The notes beneath the pieces are model-generated. The model worked only from the letters and a program-made list of their open reading frames with translations. It was not told where the DNA came from and ran no database searches. A stretch of DNA of 64,000 nt, taken from an uncultured Faecalicatena sp. GTDB taxonomy: Bacteria > Bacillota > Clostridia > Lachnospirales > Lachnospiraceae. The position numbers and the translations under genes were made by a program. Positions 7,339 to 16,601 of this stretch are shown here, piece after piece. Where the stretch lies: assembly GCA_902489075.1 (NCBI GenBank), contig CABTYO010000006.1:1-64000 (forward strand), written 5' to 3'. Position 1 is the first letter of the stretch. Every line of letters begins with the position of its first letter.

Positions 7339-10300
7339 TTATTCCATTTTTTTCCCGCTGCCAAATCTGACAGCAAATTCAGAAAGTGCATTTTTCTCCT
7401 GGCTGTTCCCTATTCCGTGCTCTTTTATATATTCTTTTACATTTTCAACCGCCTCACGACTGAATGTCCATGTTTCCCGGGAAGTATTCCCCTCCTGCCA
7501 CGCCGCAGTGATCACTTCCTTATATTCCGGATTCCTGTACCACCGCGAATCCGTATTCAGGCCTCCGTTCTGATCATTGCCACCTTCCAGATTACTTTCA
7601 TAATAATCCTGATTGATGAATCTGACATATCCTGGATCTTCCGGTTTTGATACCTCTCCATCTTTTACTACGTGTACTGTACACTGACTTAAGGTTTCTT
7701 TCCCTTCTCCCTGGGGTCCCATACTGTCTTTTACTGCAAAGGTAATGACAATATATCCGGATTCTTCAAATGTCTTAAAATCTTCTTCGTGAAAATCAAT
7801 TAACTCTATCACTCCTGCAAGTTCTCCCGGATGTAATTCGTCATCTTCCAGATCCGATACATGAATTCGGTCTTCCTCAACAGCATCTGTCAGAAGCTTC
7901 TCATATGTAACCTCTCCATTCCTTGCTTCCTCTAAAGTAAAATATCTGTCCTGAGCTGTCATTTCAGGAAACTGATTGTATTTCACTTTCACAGTCCACA
8001 CATAAGAGGTCTCATTCCCGAAGCTGTCCACAGTATAGTAGGTTATTTTGTGTATCACCGGAGAATCCTCACTGTCCATCTGCATAAACCATGTATCCAT
8101 GCAGTAGTCCGCAGGCATATCATCCTTCCACTGGTCCTTTTTCCCTTTCTGTCTTTCTCCATCTGCCAGTTTTCCGTCCGCATATTCTATCTGGCGGATT
8201 TTAATGTTCTGGGTAAGACTGCCATCTTCGCGGTCTTTGGCCTGTACGTTCTGAAGGAGCATTTCTTTTGTCACTTCTGTTCCTTCATAAAATTCCAATA
8301 CATCATCTGCGGTGATCACCGGGAATTCATCCCATGCGGCGTATAGATTGATTTCCTGTACCGCTGCTTCACTTGAATACTGATTCCCCTGCTGCTCTGC
8401 TGCCAGGGCAAGCAGCTGTTCGAATGTCAGACTGTATGTCTGCGTCTCTGAAAACCTGACAGATTTTGCTCCTGCATCTGGCTGGATATTCCATCCGGAG
8501 AACGACGAATCCTTTCCCTCATATTTAGTAAATTCAGCATTCTTTCGAATGGTATAAGTCTTACCGCCTCTATAGTCATTTAAAGTTATATACTCCGAAC
8601 GTTCTTCCCCCTGCGCATCCCGGTTACCGACATAATTCACTTTTACCTTTGTTCCCCAGACCGCATAAAGAGTAATCTCTTTATTAATAGAAGCATTTAC
8701 TTCTGCTCCCGGCTGATAATCTGCCTTTTCTGCATCCGCATTTTCTGACCATCCTCTAAACTTCAGATAAGCTGCAGTTGGAGATGCTTCTGGCAGGCGC
8801 ACTGGTTCATACCAGTACTTCTCAGCTTCGCCCGGCATATTCTGCACAGCTCCATCGTAATTTTTGTTAAAACGAACAGGATAACCTGTACTTACTACAA
8901 TATCTTTCTTCTCCGCACCGGACTGGGACACCTGCCAGTCTCCCGGCCGCAGACAGTACCTGCCGTTCGGAGTCAGACGAAGCTGCTTAAAACAGCTGCT
9001 GCCTGTGCGATTGTCATACAGACATTCTGCCACTTTTCTTCCGTTTCCGTAATCCCCCGGAGTTAATACAGCCGCAGTCTGTGCATTCAACCGCCCCGTA
9101 ACCGAGACAAATTTTCCCTGACACAAATACACATCATTTTCTGCTCCCACGGTTCCATTTCCGCTTAGATTCAGCGCAGTCCCATTATGGTACAGGCCTT
9201 TCCCTGTATTCGCTGCATTATTTTTTACAGTGCCGCCACTCAGATCCATCCTGCTGCCCGGTAAAATACAGACTCCGCCGCCGGCATTGGATGCACGGTT
9301 CCCGTTCACACTGCCTCCTGACATCGTAAGAGTCCCACTGTTTAAGATCCCGCCTCCATTCTCTGCAGTGTTCGAATACACTTCACCGCCACTAAGATTC
9401 AGGACGCTTTTATTCACGATTCCACCAGATGGATTGCTGTAAATCCTGCCGCCTGTAACAGACGCTGTACCACCACCTATCACTACGCCTGCCCCACCAT
9501 TATTATGAATCTCAACAGAGCCGCTGATTGTCATCTGACGTCCCATGACATTGATCCCATCCAGTTTGTTGCCGTATATATTTCCCGCACTTATCTGAAT
9601 ATTGCCCCGGGCATTTGCATTTTCAACTCCATATTCATTATCATGGATCACGCCTCCCGTCATAATAAACGTACAGCTCTCTTCTCCGACATGGACTCCG
9701 CTTTTACGGTTGCCGTAAATCTCACCGCCTGAGAATCTGATGGTCTGCTGGCACCGCACACCGTCATAGTCATTCCCATAGATTTTACCGCCATATATAT
9801 TGATGTTTCCCATGGTGGCTATTCCGTGGGAACCATTGCCGTATATCAGGACTCCATCATACACATTCGTTGTCCCGTACTGATTCCATACACCATTCCC
9901 GAAGGCATTTGTGAGACGTACACCGCTTTTCAGGTTTACAGTACCTGCATAACTGCTGATTACACCAGAGTGTCCATGCCTGTTGGCATCAAAGGTTATG
10001 GTATATCCGTCATTGCCCCCAAATAACCAGGTAGGGCTGCCGCTGTCCGTTGGTGTACAGATAATGCCTGCCGGTTCCATACGGGTCTCCTGAAACAGGA
10101 CCCTGACATTCTGTTCCTCCGGATACATGGAAAATGACTTTGTTGTAACAATATGCTCTGCATCGCAGCTGCGGATTACATAAAGAGTTCCGCCGTCCGG
10201 CATTGCTCCAAAGGCACTGTTAAATGTCGTATAATATTTACTGCCGACCCTTGCCACTGCATCTGTACGAAGCGGGGTACCCGTGTTCCCCGGTGCCGCT

Positions 10301-11682
10301 GCCCCCTTACCAGTCAGAACAATCTGCAGCGCCTCTATGCGTTTTGCCAGATTTACTGTCCCCGCACTCTGACCGTTTTTCGCCCAGTCAAGCCATCCGT
10401 AAGTTTCACAGTATGCCCTGTAATACAGATCATAGCTTCCCGCGCTCTGGCCGGTGAGTTTCATCCTGACCGCTTCCATCCTGAGTGACTGTCCGCTTGT
10501 CCCGGCAAAGGCGCCGTCGCTGGCCCAGTCCATCCACCCCTGCTTCTGAACATGTGTCTGATAAGTGATTCCAAGATTCGTATCCCCCGTCACTTTTACC
10601 TCCAGAGCCTCCATCCGTTTATTACTTCCCGGACCTCCGGTTGTACCGCCATTGCTGCTCCATGCCTGCCATGCAGACGTCTGACAATACGCGCGATAGG
10701 TCACTCCTGCCCCGGATGCTGACATCAGGCATGGCAGCTGATTCTCTGTTGAAGACTTTTCCTCCAGATTTCCCTGGTCTTCTTCCTCAGGCTCACTCTT
10801 AATTCCATATAAATCATATAGAAAAGATGCTGCTTCATCCAAAGCACTCTGAGCGTTATTTTCCTCTGTATCCGCCATGTCTTCCAATAATTGAATCAGT
10901 ATCGGCAGATCAAAGTCCGCTTTCTTCATTAAATACCGGATATAATCATCGAAACTGGCCATGTCAGATTCTTCTGCTTCTGATGATTCAGATTCTGCCA
11001 CCTGGTTCTCTTCCGTTAAAACCGCCATCTGAAAAATGCGGAAAGCATTCTCATCCCATAATTCCTGTCTTTCTTCCTGTTTTGAGATGCTGATGTCCGA
11101 TTCTGCAGTCTGCAGAGTATGCATTCTCATCAGCAGTTCCCGGTATATGTCCAGATCACGGTCTGTCTTTTTCCGCACTTCCATCTCTGCATCGGCTGAT
11201 TCCAGACTGCCTCCACTTTCTGAAAGAGAAGCATTCTGCACTGCTTCACTGACCAGACTGTACCGGTACAGGATGCTGGCCTGATACAGCTCTTCTTCGT
11301 TCAGTTCCTTAAGGAACGCCTCTGCAGCATCCTCTTCTACTGACTCGAAAATCTCCCTGACTTCTTCTCTTTCCAGCAGGTCGTGCATCATTATTTTAAA
11401 CTTCTCAGATTCCCACAACAGGACTTTTGGGACCTGTACAGCATCCAAATCCCCCTGCTGATCCTTTTCTATTCCGGGAACAGTGTCCTTCTGTAACTCC
11501 GTCTCCACTGCTTCTTCCTGACTCTGATCAGACAGACCTTCTGATCCGGCGCCTTCCTCCACATGTTCCGCCACCGGTATCTTAGAATCAGCTTCCTGTG
11601 CCCTCACATCTGTAGGACAGGCAAGAAAGAACAGTACTACCGCTGCCAGGAATATTCCAGGCATCCACAGTTTCTTCTTCAT
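7339..11682 (-). CDS. Giant secreted ChW/beta-helix/InlB-repeat surface protein
   Basis: 1447 residues. Signal peptide at 1-28 (MKKKLWMPGIFLAAVVLFFL, ending VRA-QE). Then an acidic helical region (~30-315), three ChW repeats (~325-460; YRAYCQTSAWQAW, QKQGWMDWASDG, CETYGWLDWAKNG), and a right-handed parallel beta-helix with GGxIYGN-type rungs (~560-830). Next come two InlB/Listeria-Bacteroides-type repeats (FRGWSENAD...LYAVWG and FSGWNIQ...LYAAWD, ~940-1115) and Ig-like DxxG/NETSYVWTVKV domains. No LPXTG motif or C-terminal anchor is present. Its ATG overlaps the upstream stop by 4 bp, placing it last in the Tad-like operon. Likely an adhesin or pilus-associated protein; the role is inferred. 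Confidence 0.85.
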   Translation of the reverse strand: MKKKLWMPGIFLAAVVLFFLACPTDVRAQEADSKIPVAEHVEEGAGSEGLSDQSQEEAVETELQKDTVPGIEKDQQGDLDAVQVPKVLLWESEKFKIMMHDLLEREEVREIFESVEEDAAEAFLKELNEEELYQASILYRYSLVSEAVQNASLSESGGSLESADAEMEVRKKTDRDLDIYRELLMRMHTLQTAESDISISKQEERQELWDENAFRIFQMAVLTEENQVAESESSEAEESDMASFDDYIRYLMKKADFDLPILIQLLEDMADTEENNAQSALDEAASFLYDLYGIKSEPEEEDQGNLEEKSSTENQLPCLMSASGAGVTYRAYCQTSAWQAWSSNGGTTGGPGSNKRMEALEVKVTGDTNLGITYQTHVQKQGWMDWASDGAFAGTSGQSLRMEAVRMKLTGQSAGSYDLYYRAYCETYGWLDWAKNGQSAGTVNLAKRIEALQIVLTGKGAAAPGNTGTPLRTDAVARVGSKYYTTFNSAFGAMPDGGTLYVIRSCDAEHIVTTKSFSMYPEEQNVRVLFQETRMEPAGIICTPTDSGSPTWLFGGNDGYTITFDANRHGHSGVISSYAGTVNLKSGVRLTNAFGNGVWNQYGTTNVYDGVLIYGNGSHGIATMGNINIYGGKIYGNDYDGVRCQQTIRFSGGEIYGNRKSGVHVGEESCTFIMTGGVIHDNEYGVENANARGNIQISAGNIYGNKLDGINVMGRQMTISGSVEIHNNGGAGVVIGGGTASVTGGRIYSNPSGGIVNKSVLNLSGGEVYSNTAENGGGILNSGTLTMSGGSVNGNRASNAGGGVCILPGSRMDLSGGTVKNNAANTGKGLYHNGTALNLSGNGTVGAENDVYLCQGKFVSVTGRLNAQTAAVLTPGDYGNGRKVAECLYDNRTGSSCFKQLRLTPNGRYCLRPGDWQVSQSGAEKKDIVVSTGYPVRFNKNYDGAVQNMPGEAEKYWYEPVRLPEASPTAAYLKFRGWSENADAEKADYQPGAEVNASINKEITLYAVWGTKVKVNYVGNRDAQGEERSEYITLNDYRGGKTYTIRKNAEFTKYEGKDSSFSGWNIQPDAGAKSVRFSETQTYSLTFEQLLALAAEQQGNQYSSEAAVQEINLYAAWDEFPVITADDVLEFYEGTEVTKEMLLQNVQAKDREDGSLTQNIKIRQIEYADGKLADGERQKGKKDQWKDDMPADYCMDTWFMQMDSEDSPVIHKITYYTVDSFGNETSYVWTVKVKYNQFPEMTAQDRYFTLEEARNGEVTYEKLLTDAVEEDRIHVSDLEDDELHPGELAGVIELIDFHEEDFKTFEESGYIVITFAVKDSMGPQGEGKETLSQCTVHVVKDGEVSKPEDPGYVRFINQDYYESNLEGGNDQNGGLNTDSRWYRNPEYKEVITAAWQEGNTSRETWTFSREAVENVKEYIKEHGIGNSQEKNALSEFAVRFGSGKKME

Positions 11683-12356
11683 AGTTTCTCCTCCTGCTGA
11701 TATACCGCCTGCAGTTCAATATCATCTCTCACGCAGATGGAACTGATATTTTCCTTACCATACAGGATGCCGATTCCATTCGCAGGACTGACCATCCGCC
11801 ATCCACAGAATGTATACCCTTCTTTACTTAATTCCGCTTTCGGGAGCACTGCAGGTGTCAGGTTATCACCCCCATGTACGCTCACCTGCTTCACTATATA
11901 TTCCTTTTCTTCTTCATTTTCATGCTCTTTATGCTGAGCCAGAAATGAAACATGGTAAAAGATGTCCTCCTCTTCTTCCTGGTCCTCCAGTATCACTGTC
12001 TTTCTGGTTGAAACCTTTCCGTAACCAATCACCTGTTTGTATGTCTGTGATGTCCTGACATCCAGAAACCCTTTTGCAACATCAACACCGAGTATCTCTA
12101 TTGTATATTCCGAATCGCTTGATGTTTTCAGTAAAAATCCCTGGATAAAATCTGCAATAAATTCTTCCGTCCCGTTCTCCTGATCTATGTGATAGAGCGG
12201 ATCAATCGTCAATATTTTCATGGACTGCTCCATTGCCGCCCCAAGACTGTTATCAAGCTCATTCTTCCGGGCTGTCCGCCCCTCTGACGTCTGAATGGCC
12301 ACTCCTGAAAATATCAGGACGATCACCATAAAAAAACCGATGACAGCATTTTTCAT
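11679..12356 (-). CDS. Membrane-anchored Tad-cluster protein with InlB-like tail
   Basis: 225 residues with one N-terminal hydrophobic helix (MKNAVIGFFMVIVLIFSGVA) and an extracytoplasmic rest, the TadE/pseudopilin arrangement. The C-terminal ~50 residues (GYTFCGWRMVSP...IELQAVYQQ) resemble a single InlB B-repeat, the same repeat type found in the following surface protein. Ribosome site AAGGAG precedes the ATG; the stop overlaps the surface-protein ATG (ATGA), implying translational coupling. The family is not firmly recognised. Confidence 0.7.
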   Translation of the reverse strand: MKNAVIGFFMVIVLIFSGVAIQTSEGRTARKNELDNSLGAAMEQSMKILTIDPLYHIDQENGTEEFIADFIQGFLLKTSSDSEYTIEILGVDVAKGFLDVRTSQTYKQVIGYGKVSTRKTVILEDQEEEEDIFYHVSFLAQHKEHENEEEKEYIVKQVSVHGGDNLTPAVLPKAELSKEGYTFCGWRMVSPANGIGILYGKENISSICVRDDIELQAVYQQEEKL

Positions 12357-12388
12357 ATATTCCTTTTCTCCTTCCTGTTTCTGGCAGA

Positions 12389-12721
12389 CTATCTGGCATA
12401 GCCTACAATCTTATGTTCCAAGAACAGATCCAGAATAGGAATGGTATAGTCATAATCCAGTGTTACCCTGGCATATTTCCCACTTTCCTGGCTGACCAGC
12501 GGTTCAATCTTTAAGCTGGTATACCCATTTTCAACTGCCTTTTCTTCACAGCTTCGCACAACCGCATCTGAAAAATCTCCCGCTTCTACCTCTGCTACAA
12601 CCGCGGAATGATAGTTCTGTGCTTTCTGCGTATTTAAAGATGCTGTGATATACGCCGTGGAAAGTACCGCCATAAAAGCAATCATAATCATTCCGATCAT
12701 TGTCTCAACTGCACCTTTCAT
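12389..12721 (-). CDS. Small pseudopilin-like membrane protein
   Basis: 110 residues: MKGAVETMIGMIMIAFMAVLSTAYITAS forms a single N-terminal helix followed by a soluble domain (KAQNYHSAVVAEVEAGDF...). This is the TadE/TadF-like minor pilin layout, but sequence signatures are too weak to name a family. AAGGAG lies five bases before the ATG. It sits 11 bp after the preceding gene in the Tad-like operon. Confidence 0.7.
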   Translation of the reverse strand: MKGAVETMIGMIMIAFMAVLSTAYITASLNTQKAQNYHSAVVAEVEAGDFSDAVVRSCEEKAVENGYTSLKIEPLVSQESGKYARVTLDYDYTIPILDLFLEHKIVGYAR

Positions 12722-12732
12722 CTTAACTCCTT

Positions 12733-13206
12733 TCAGTCCACAATAAAGCGGTAAGTCTTTTCACTGACCTTTGTACTTTCCAGATAGGTATCTAAGGCTC
12801 TGTAAGTGATCTGGTATACTCCTTTTTGATCAGGTTTGAACTGATTTGCCTCTGTCGTATGTGTGATGTCTTTACCGGCAGGATCTACCATCTTTATGAC
12901 AGACAGTTCTGCCTTACCGCCATCTTCATTTTCCGCTTTTATCTGGAAATACTCTGTATCCAGCAGATTATATCTGTCTCCCTCATGCAGCTTCACTGTT
13001 CTTACGGACAGCCCGGGAGCAGACCGGGAGGCAATGGCTTTTGCTGTCTCAAAGGCATCCTCATGCCCTAAGTTCTCCATCGGCCTGGCAGTCCTTAGAA
13101 TCCCCAGAAATCCATGGTTCCCTTTCCCAAAGAGAAAGAGTACCATGCTGCAAAGGAGCACTGCCAGGATGATGACTTTTCCATATTCACCAATTACAGC
13201 CTTCAA
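12733..13206 (-). CDS. Membrane-anchored protein with EYG N-terminus and beta-sandwich-like domain
   Basis: 157 residues starting at TTG (13204-13206) behind AAAGGAGGAG. The N-terminus MKAVIGEYGKVIILAVLLC repeats the EYG-plus-hydrophobic-helix pattern of the three tiny pilin-like ORFs of this operon. The exposed part ends with an Ig-like motif (DQKGVYQITYRALD...KTYRFIVD) as in DUF5011-type domains. Possibly a minor pilin or tip protein. Confidence 0.7.
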   Translation of the reverse strand: MKAVIGEYGKVIILAVLLCSMVLFLFGKGNHGFLGILRTARPMENLGHEDAFETAKAIASRSAPGLSVRTVKLHEGDRYNLLDTEYFQIKAENEDGGKAELSVIKMVDPAGKDITHTTEANQFKPDQKGVYQITYRALDTYLESTKVSEKTYRFIVD

Positions 13207-13233
13207 TCACGTCTCCTCCTTTCCTCTTTTACT

Positions 13234-13392
13234 TTATCCGCTGCACATAGAGCCCATGCTTTCTGCAAAAATCCTGGCCAGCTGGTATAATCCTCCGTCT
13301 TTATTCAGCAATTCCGCCAGGATTCCCAGAAACATAAGCCCCATAAAACAGGCCAGTATTATACCGCCATATTCTTCTATAAACTCTTTCAT
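13234..13392 (-). CDS. Flp-like pilin, 52 residues
   Basis: Too short for routine ORF lists. ATG at 13390-13392, stop TAA at 13234-13236. The N-terminus MKEFIEEYGGIILACFMG shares the E-E-Y-G-x-I-I motif with two other tiny ORFs here. Flp pilins have an analogous E-Y-x-hydrophobic start. The remainder (LLNKDGGLYQLARIF) is amphipathic. The usual long leader before a cleavage Gly is missing. Confidence 0.6.
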   Translation of the reverse strand: MKEFIEEYGGIILACFMGLMFLGILAELLNKDGGLYQLARIFAESMGSMCSG

Positions 13393-13441
13393 AAGTACCA
13401 CTTCCTATCCTTATGTATCATGTAAATCTATCTACTTTCTA

Positions 13442-13555
13442 TTACATTCTCATTGCACACAGCATCCTTAAGATCTCCCACAGCCCTGACATGACTGCAT
13501 AGCCTGTAAGTGAAATGGCAATGATTCCACCGTATTCCTCCAGAAATTCTTTCAA
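13442..13555 (-). CDS. Flp-like pilin, 37 residues
   Basis: TTG start (13553-13555) behind a very strong GAGGAGGGGG; stop TAA at 13442-13444. The product starts (M)KEFLEEYGGIIAISLTGYA, almost identical to the neighbouring ORF over the first ten residues, and ends ILRMLCAMRM. It lies between the platform gene and the second tiny pilin ORF. Confidence 0.55.
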   Translation of the reverse strand: MKEFLEEYGGIIAISLTGYAVMSGLWEILRMLCAMRM

Positions 13556-13569
13556 TTTTCCCCCTCCTC

Positions 13570-15120
13570 TCAGGCAACGGTATTCACCGCTGATAAGATA
13601 TAGATGACTACAAGAGCCAGGTCTGCCAGCATCTTGATCACCCCGGTAATCATCGGAAGCAGGATCAAAAACCCGATCCCGGCGATCTCGTCCTCCGCTC
13701 TGAGCCGCTCTGCTTTATCCGTCAAAGCTGCATTTCTTTCTACCAGAGGTCCGATCTGGCTTCCAATATCCGATGCACCGAATTCCGCCATGGAATACAG
13801 CACTTTCATAGCCGAAGTTATATCCGGAAGCTGAACTGGATGCATAAAGCCAAGATAAGGCTCCACAGAATCCGGTTCCCTTTCGATCCCCTCCAGAAGT
13901 CCGCCAAGTTCTTCCCGCAATACCACCGGAGCCCCCTGGACCGACTTTGCCAGTGACACATGTACATTATCCGTCTGAAGCTTTAATGACATACTCAGAA
14001 GCCATTGTGGAAATGCCTTTTCCACAGCTCTTGTCAGATGCTTTAGAGATACCCTGTACTTTCTCGCCGGCTGAGTGCCGATCAGAACTGCAAACACACC
14101 GATCAGCCCTGCTGCCATCATATTTCCTTTCAGGCCTGAGAAAACCATGAAAGGAATCAGCATTGCCGAAGCGAGCATTCCTCTGCGCCTGTCTCTGTCC
14201 TGCTTTCCATGCATTACATATTCATATTGTCTTCTTACCTCTTCATACTCCATCCCTTCTTCACTCAGGATCAGGCTCTTAGATAACTTTTTCTGTGCAA
14301 TATACCAGATCAGCAGATTCAGCAGGATTGTCAGTGTTGTGACCGCCTGCGATATCACATTCTCCGTAATCGCAAATTCCTTCGGAAGCATAAACACCGT
14401 CATCGCACAGATTAAAAACGAAAGCCCGATTCCTATCGTAATCTTTACCTTAACATTCTTCTTTTCTCTCTGCAGCTCGTATACCCGGTCTATCCACAGC
14501 TTCCTGTCGTGAAGCAGAATATCCGCAGAGGTCCCAAAATCTCCCCCCACTTCTTCCGCCTCGATCAAAAAATCATGTATCTTATATAGCCGGGCGCATC
14601 CATACTCTTTTTCAATAAACCCAAATGCCTTTCTGTACAGATGTCCGTCTGCATCGGCATTCTGTATATATTCCACAGCCTCTGCTATCGCGTCGTACAG
14701 CCTGCTCTCACCTTTTTTGAACAGAACAAGCGTATCCTCCAGTGCCGTCAATATCTTGGCACGCCTTTTAAAGGAATACAGAATCTGCTCCATATACGCC
14801 GTAATATCCTCAAAACGCTTCTGCTCGTACATATCCCGGTACACTGTAATAAAGATTCCCGGGACAAAGCAGCAGGTCACAGCACAGACCAGAATAATCC
14901 ACGGTGCCTTCAGCCGGAAGACATACGCCAGTGCAGCAATCCCGCCTGATAATCCCAGTAAATAACTTAAATACTTTTTCAGTGAAAAGCGGTATCCCAG
15001 CCTGTGTACCTCGCGTTTAGCGTATCCCGGTTTGAAATACGAAATCACCTTCTTCTCTTTTCCTCGTCTTTTCATTCCCGTTTCTGTAAAACCTCCCGTT
15101 TTAACATTGCATTTGATCAC
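13570..15120 (-). CDS. Tad-type membrane platform protein (TadB/TadC-like, double length)
   Basis: 516 residues. The N-terminal half has two membrane helices (~50-90), a cytoplasmic GspF-like domain and two more helices (~225-275). The C-terminal half repeats a GspF-like domain (AVEKAFPQWLLSMSLKLQ...) with helices at ~310-345 and at the end (IGFLILLPMITGVIKMLADLALVVIYIL). TadB and TadC, usually separate GspF-like proteins, thus appear in one chain. The GTG at 15120 has a weak ribosome site; ATG at 15075 is an alternative. It follows the CpaF ATPase by 19 bp. Confidence 0.8.
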   Translation of the reverse strand: MIKCNVKTGGFTETGMKRRGKEKKVISYFKPGYAKREVHRLGYRFSLKKYLSYLLGLSGGIAALAYVFRLKAPWIILVCAVTCCFVPGIFITVYRDMYEQKRFEDITAYMEQILYSFKRRAKILTALEDTLVLFKKGESRLYDAIAEAVEYIQNADADGHLYRKAFGFIEKEYGCARLYKIHDFLIEAEEVGGDFGTSADILLHDRKLWIDRVYELQREKKNVKVKITIGIGLSFLICAMTVFMLPKEFAITENVISQAVTTLTILLNLLIWYIAQKKLSKSLILSEEGMEYEEVRRQYEYVMHGKQDRDRRRGMLASAMLIPFMVFSGLKGNMMAAGLIGVFAVLIGTQPARKYRVSLKHLTRAVEKAFPQWLLSMSLKLQTDNVHVSLAKSVQGAPVVLREELGGLLEGIEREPDSVEPYLGFMHPVQLPDITSAMKVLYSMAEFGASDIGSQIGPLVERNAALTDKAERLRAEDEIAGIGFLILLPMITGVIKMLADLALVVIYILSAVNTVA

Positions 15121-15139
15121 TGCCTGAAATAACGCTGAT

Positions 15140-16180
15140 TCATCGCTCTGCGAAAGGATCCTCTATATTCTCCAGCAGGAATTTCTTTTTTAAGTTTTCC
15201 GGTATCTTTTTAGAAACAAACTTTCCGCCTTCCGCGACCAGCTCCATGACATTTGTCTCACCGACACGGTCAAACAGACAGATCTGGTCAATATACCTGA
15301 TAACTTCCCTGCGCTCTGTCACTTTCTTCCTGAGCAGGATTCCAACGTTCATAAAACTGTAAATGTCATTCTCCAGGCGTGAGGCAGCATAACTGTCCTG
15401 CATCATATTCTGGATCCGGTCCGGGATCTTCCTTGTATCATCCGTATGCAGCGTTGTCAGTCCATGAAGTCCGGTAGAAAAGCATTCCAGCAGGTACTTC
15501 ACTTCCATAGAACGGGCCTCTGAGAGCAGAACCCACTGCGGGTTCTGCCTTAAGGCTGTCTTGATCGCCTTTGTGTAGGAAAACAGCTCCTCGTCCACCT
15601 TTAATTCCACACAGTTGGCTCCCGGATTGATCTCCCTGTAATGAATCTCCAGGTTATCCTCGATCGTCATTACCTTTTCCTCTTTGGGAATATACTGTGT
15701 CAGGAACTTCAGCAGTTCCGTCTTGCCAGCCCCCGGCCGTCCGCAGAAGACCATATTCATTCTTGCCTTCATGCAGTGGATCAGAAAATCCAGTATCCCG
15801 CGGGAGCAGTACTGCTCTCTCAGCATCCCTTTCTCCGTCAGCCTCATCACTGCCGGAGTCTTCCGGATAGAAAGCGCGTACCCCGTATTCGTCGCACTCG
15901 GATGTATAATCGAAATCCGAAGGACATCTGTCTCCGCCTCCAGGACGTTATTAAACTTATTAATCTGCTCACTGACCACATTAGAAACCCGGATGCTGAA
16001 CTGATTCACAAACTCCTCGGACAACTGCACCGGCGCCTTATAAATTCCACGTCTCAGGTGCTCTACCCATACGTCCGCCCCGTTGTAGTTAATATCGGTA
16101 ATCTCATCATCCAGCACATATTTCAACAAAGGTCCAAAACTTTCTTCCTTTAAATTCCACACTTCTTTTGAAACTTTCAT
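15140..16180 (-). CDS. cpaF: CpaF/TadA-family secretion ATPase
   Basis: 346 residues, a short form of the CpaF/TadA traffic ATPase that powers Flp/Tad pilus assembly at the inner membrane face. Walker A is CGRPGAGKTELLKFL, the Asp/Glu box is WVLLSEARSMEV, and the His box is GLTTLHTDD. The N-terminal segment GPLLKYVLDDEITDINYNGADVWVE is the typical CpaF start. Ribosome site AGGTGG precedes ATG 16178-16180. It is followed by the membrane platform gene. Confidence 0.92.
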   Translation of the reverse strand: MKVSKEVWNLKEESFGPLLKYVLDDEITDINYNGADVWVEHLRRGIYKAPVQLSEEFVNQFSIRVSNVVSEQINKFNNVLEAETDVLRISIIHPSATNTGYALSIRKTPAVMRLTEKGMLREQYCSRGILDFLIHCMKARMNMVFCGRPGAGKTELLKFLTQYIPKEEKVMTIEDNLEIHYREINPGANCVELKVDEELFSYTKAIKTALRQNPQWVLLSEARSMEVKYLLECFSTGLHGLTTLHTDDTRKIPDRIQNMMQDSYAASRLENDIYSFMNVGILLRKKVTERREVIRYIDQICLFDRVGETNVMELVAEGGKFVSKKIPENLKKKFLLENIEDPFAER

Positions 16181-16194
16181 CTACGGACCACCTG

Positions 16195-16362
16195 CTATCC
16201 TGTCACTGCGGCTGTTGTCGCAAGGGCAGCCGTCAGTTTCCCCACTGCATCTGTAATCCCCAGTTTTATACTGTTGCCAAGCGGCGTTGCTGCCACTACA
16301 ATAATCATAATTACAATTGCTGCTACCACAATCACTCCATATTCTTCCATAAATGTCTTCAT
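16195..16362 (-). CDS. flp: Flp-like major pilin candidate, 55 residues
   Basis: ATG at 16360-16362 with AGGAGG seven bases upstream; TAG at 16195-16197. The product MKTFMEEYGVIVVAAIVIMI continues with a hydrophobic helix, then TPLGNSIKLGITDAVG, closely following the Flp layout (E-Y-G-x-I plus hydrophobic helix plus short amphipathic tail). It is the first gene of the operon behind a long leader, the usual place for the major pilin. A TadV-type cleavage leader is not present. Confidence 0.7.
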   Translation of the reverse strand: MKTFMEEYGVIVVAAIVIMIIVVAATPLGNSIKLGITDAVGKLTAALATTAAVTG

Positions 16363-16601
16363 ATACATTCCTCCTGTAAAATCATAAACTCACCGTTCAT
16401 TGTTACAACCTCTGTTACTTCTTATCACTCTTATCTTAAAACAATCAACACGCATCACCACCTTCCCCCAAAAGATCTGTGATGCAGATGCGAAAAACAG
16501 GCATCTTTATAAAGCACTGCCTGGTCTTCCGGCGAAGCCGGGGCAGGAACTTTTTTCCAAAAACATGAATATCTCCGGAGACTCTCCGAAAAGAAATTAT
16601 A
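16363..16601 (-). promoter_or_regulatory. Promoter and structured ~225-nt leader of the Tad-like operon
   Basis: A perfect TATAAT (16596-16601, minus strand) with a poor -35 starts a leader of about 225 nt. It contains a GGAGA-GTCTCC stem and CTGCC...GGCAG enclosing CCGGC-TTC-GCCGG. It also has two overlapping alternatives: AGATGC/GCATCT, and GCATCAC/GTGATGC further down. The mutually exclusive pairings resemble a riboswitch, but no aptamer class known to me fits. Confidence 0.5.

Noticed and set aside
16363..16590. Cyclic-di-GMP riboswitch before the pilus operon
   Set aside because: Neither the class I nor class II conserved core sequence is recognisable, so it is reported only as an unassigned structured leader.
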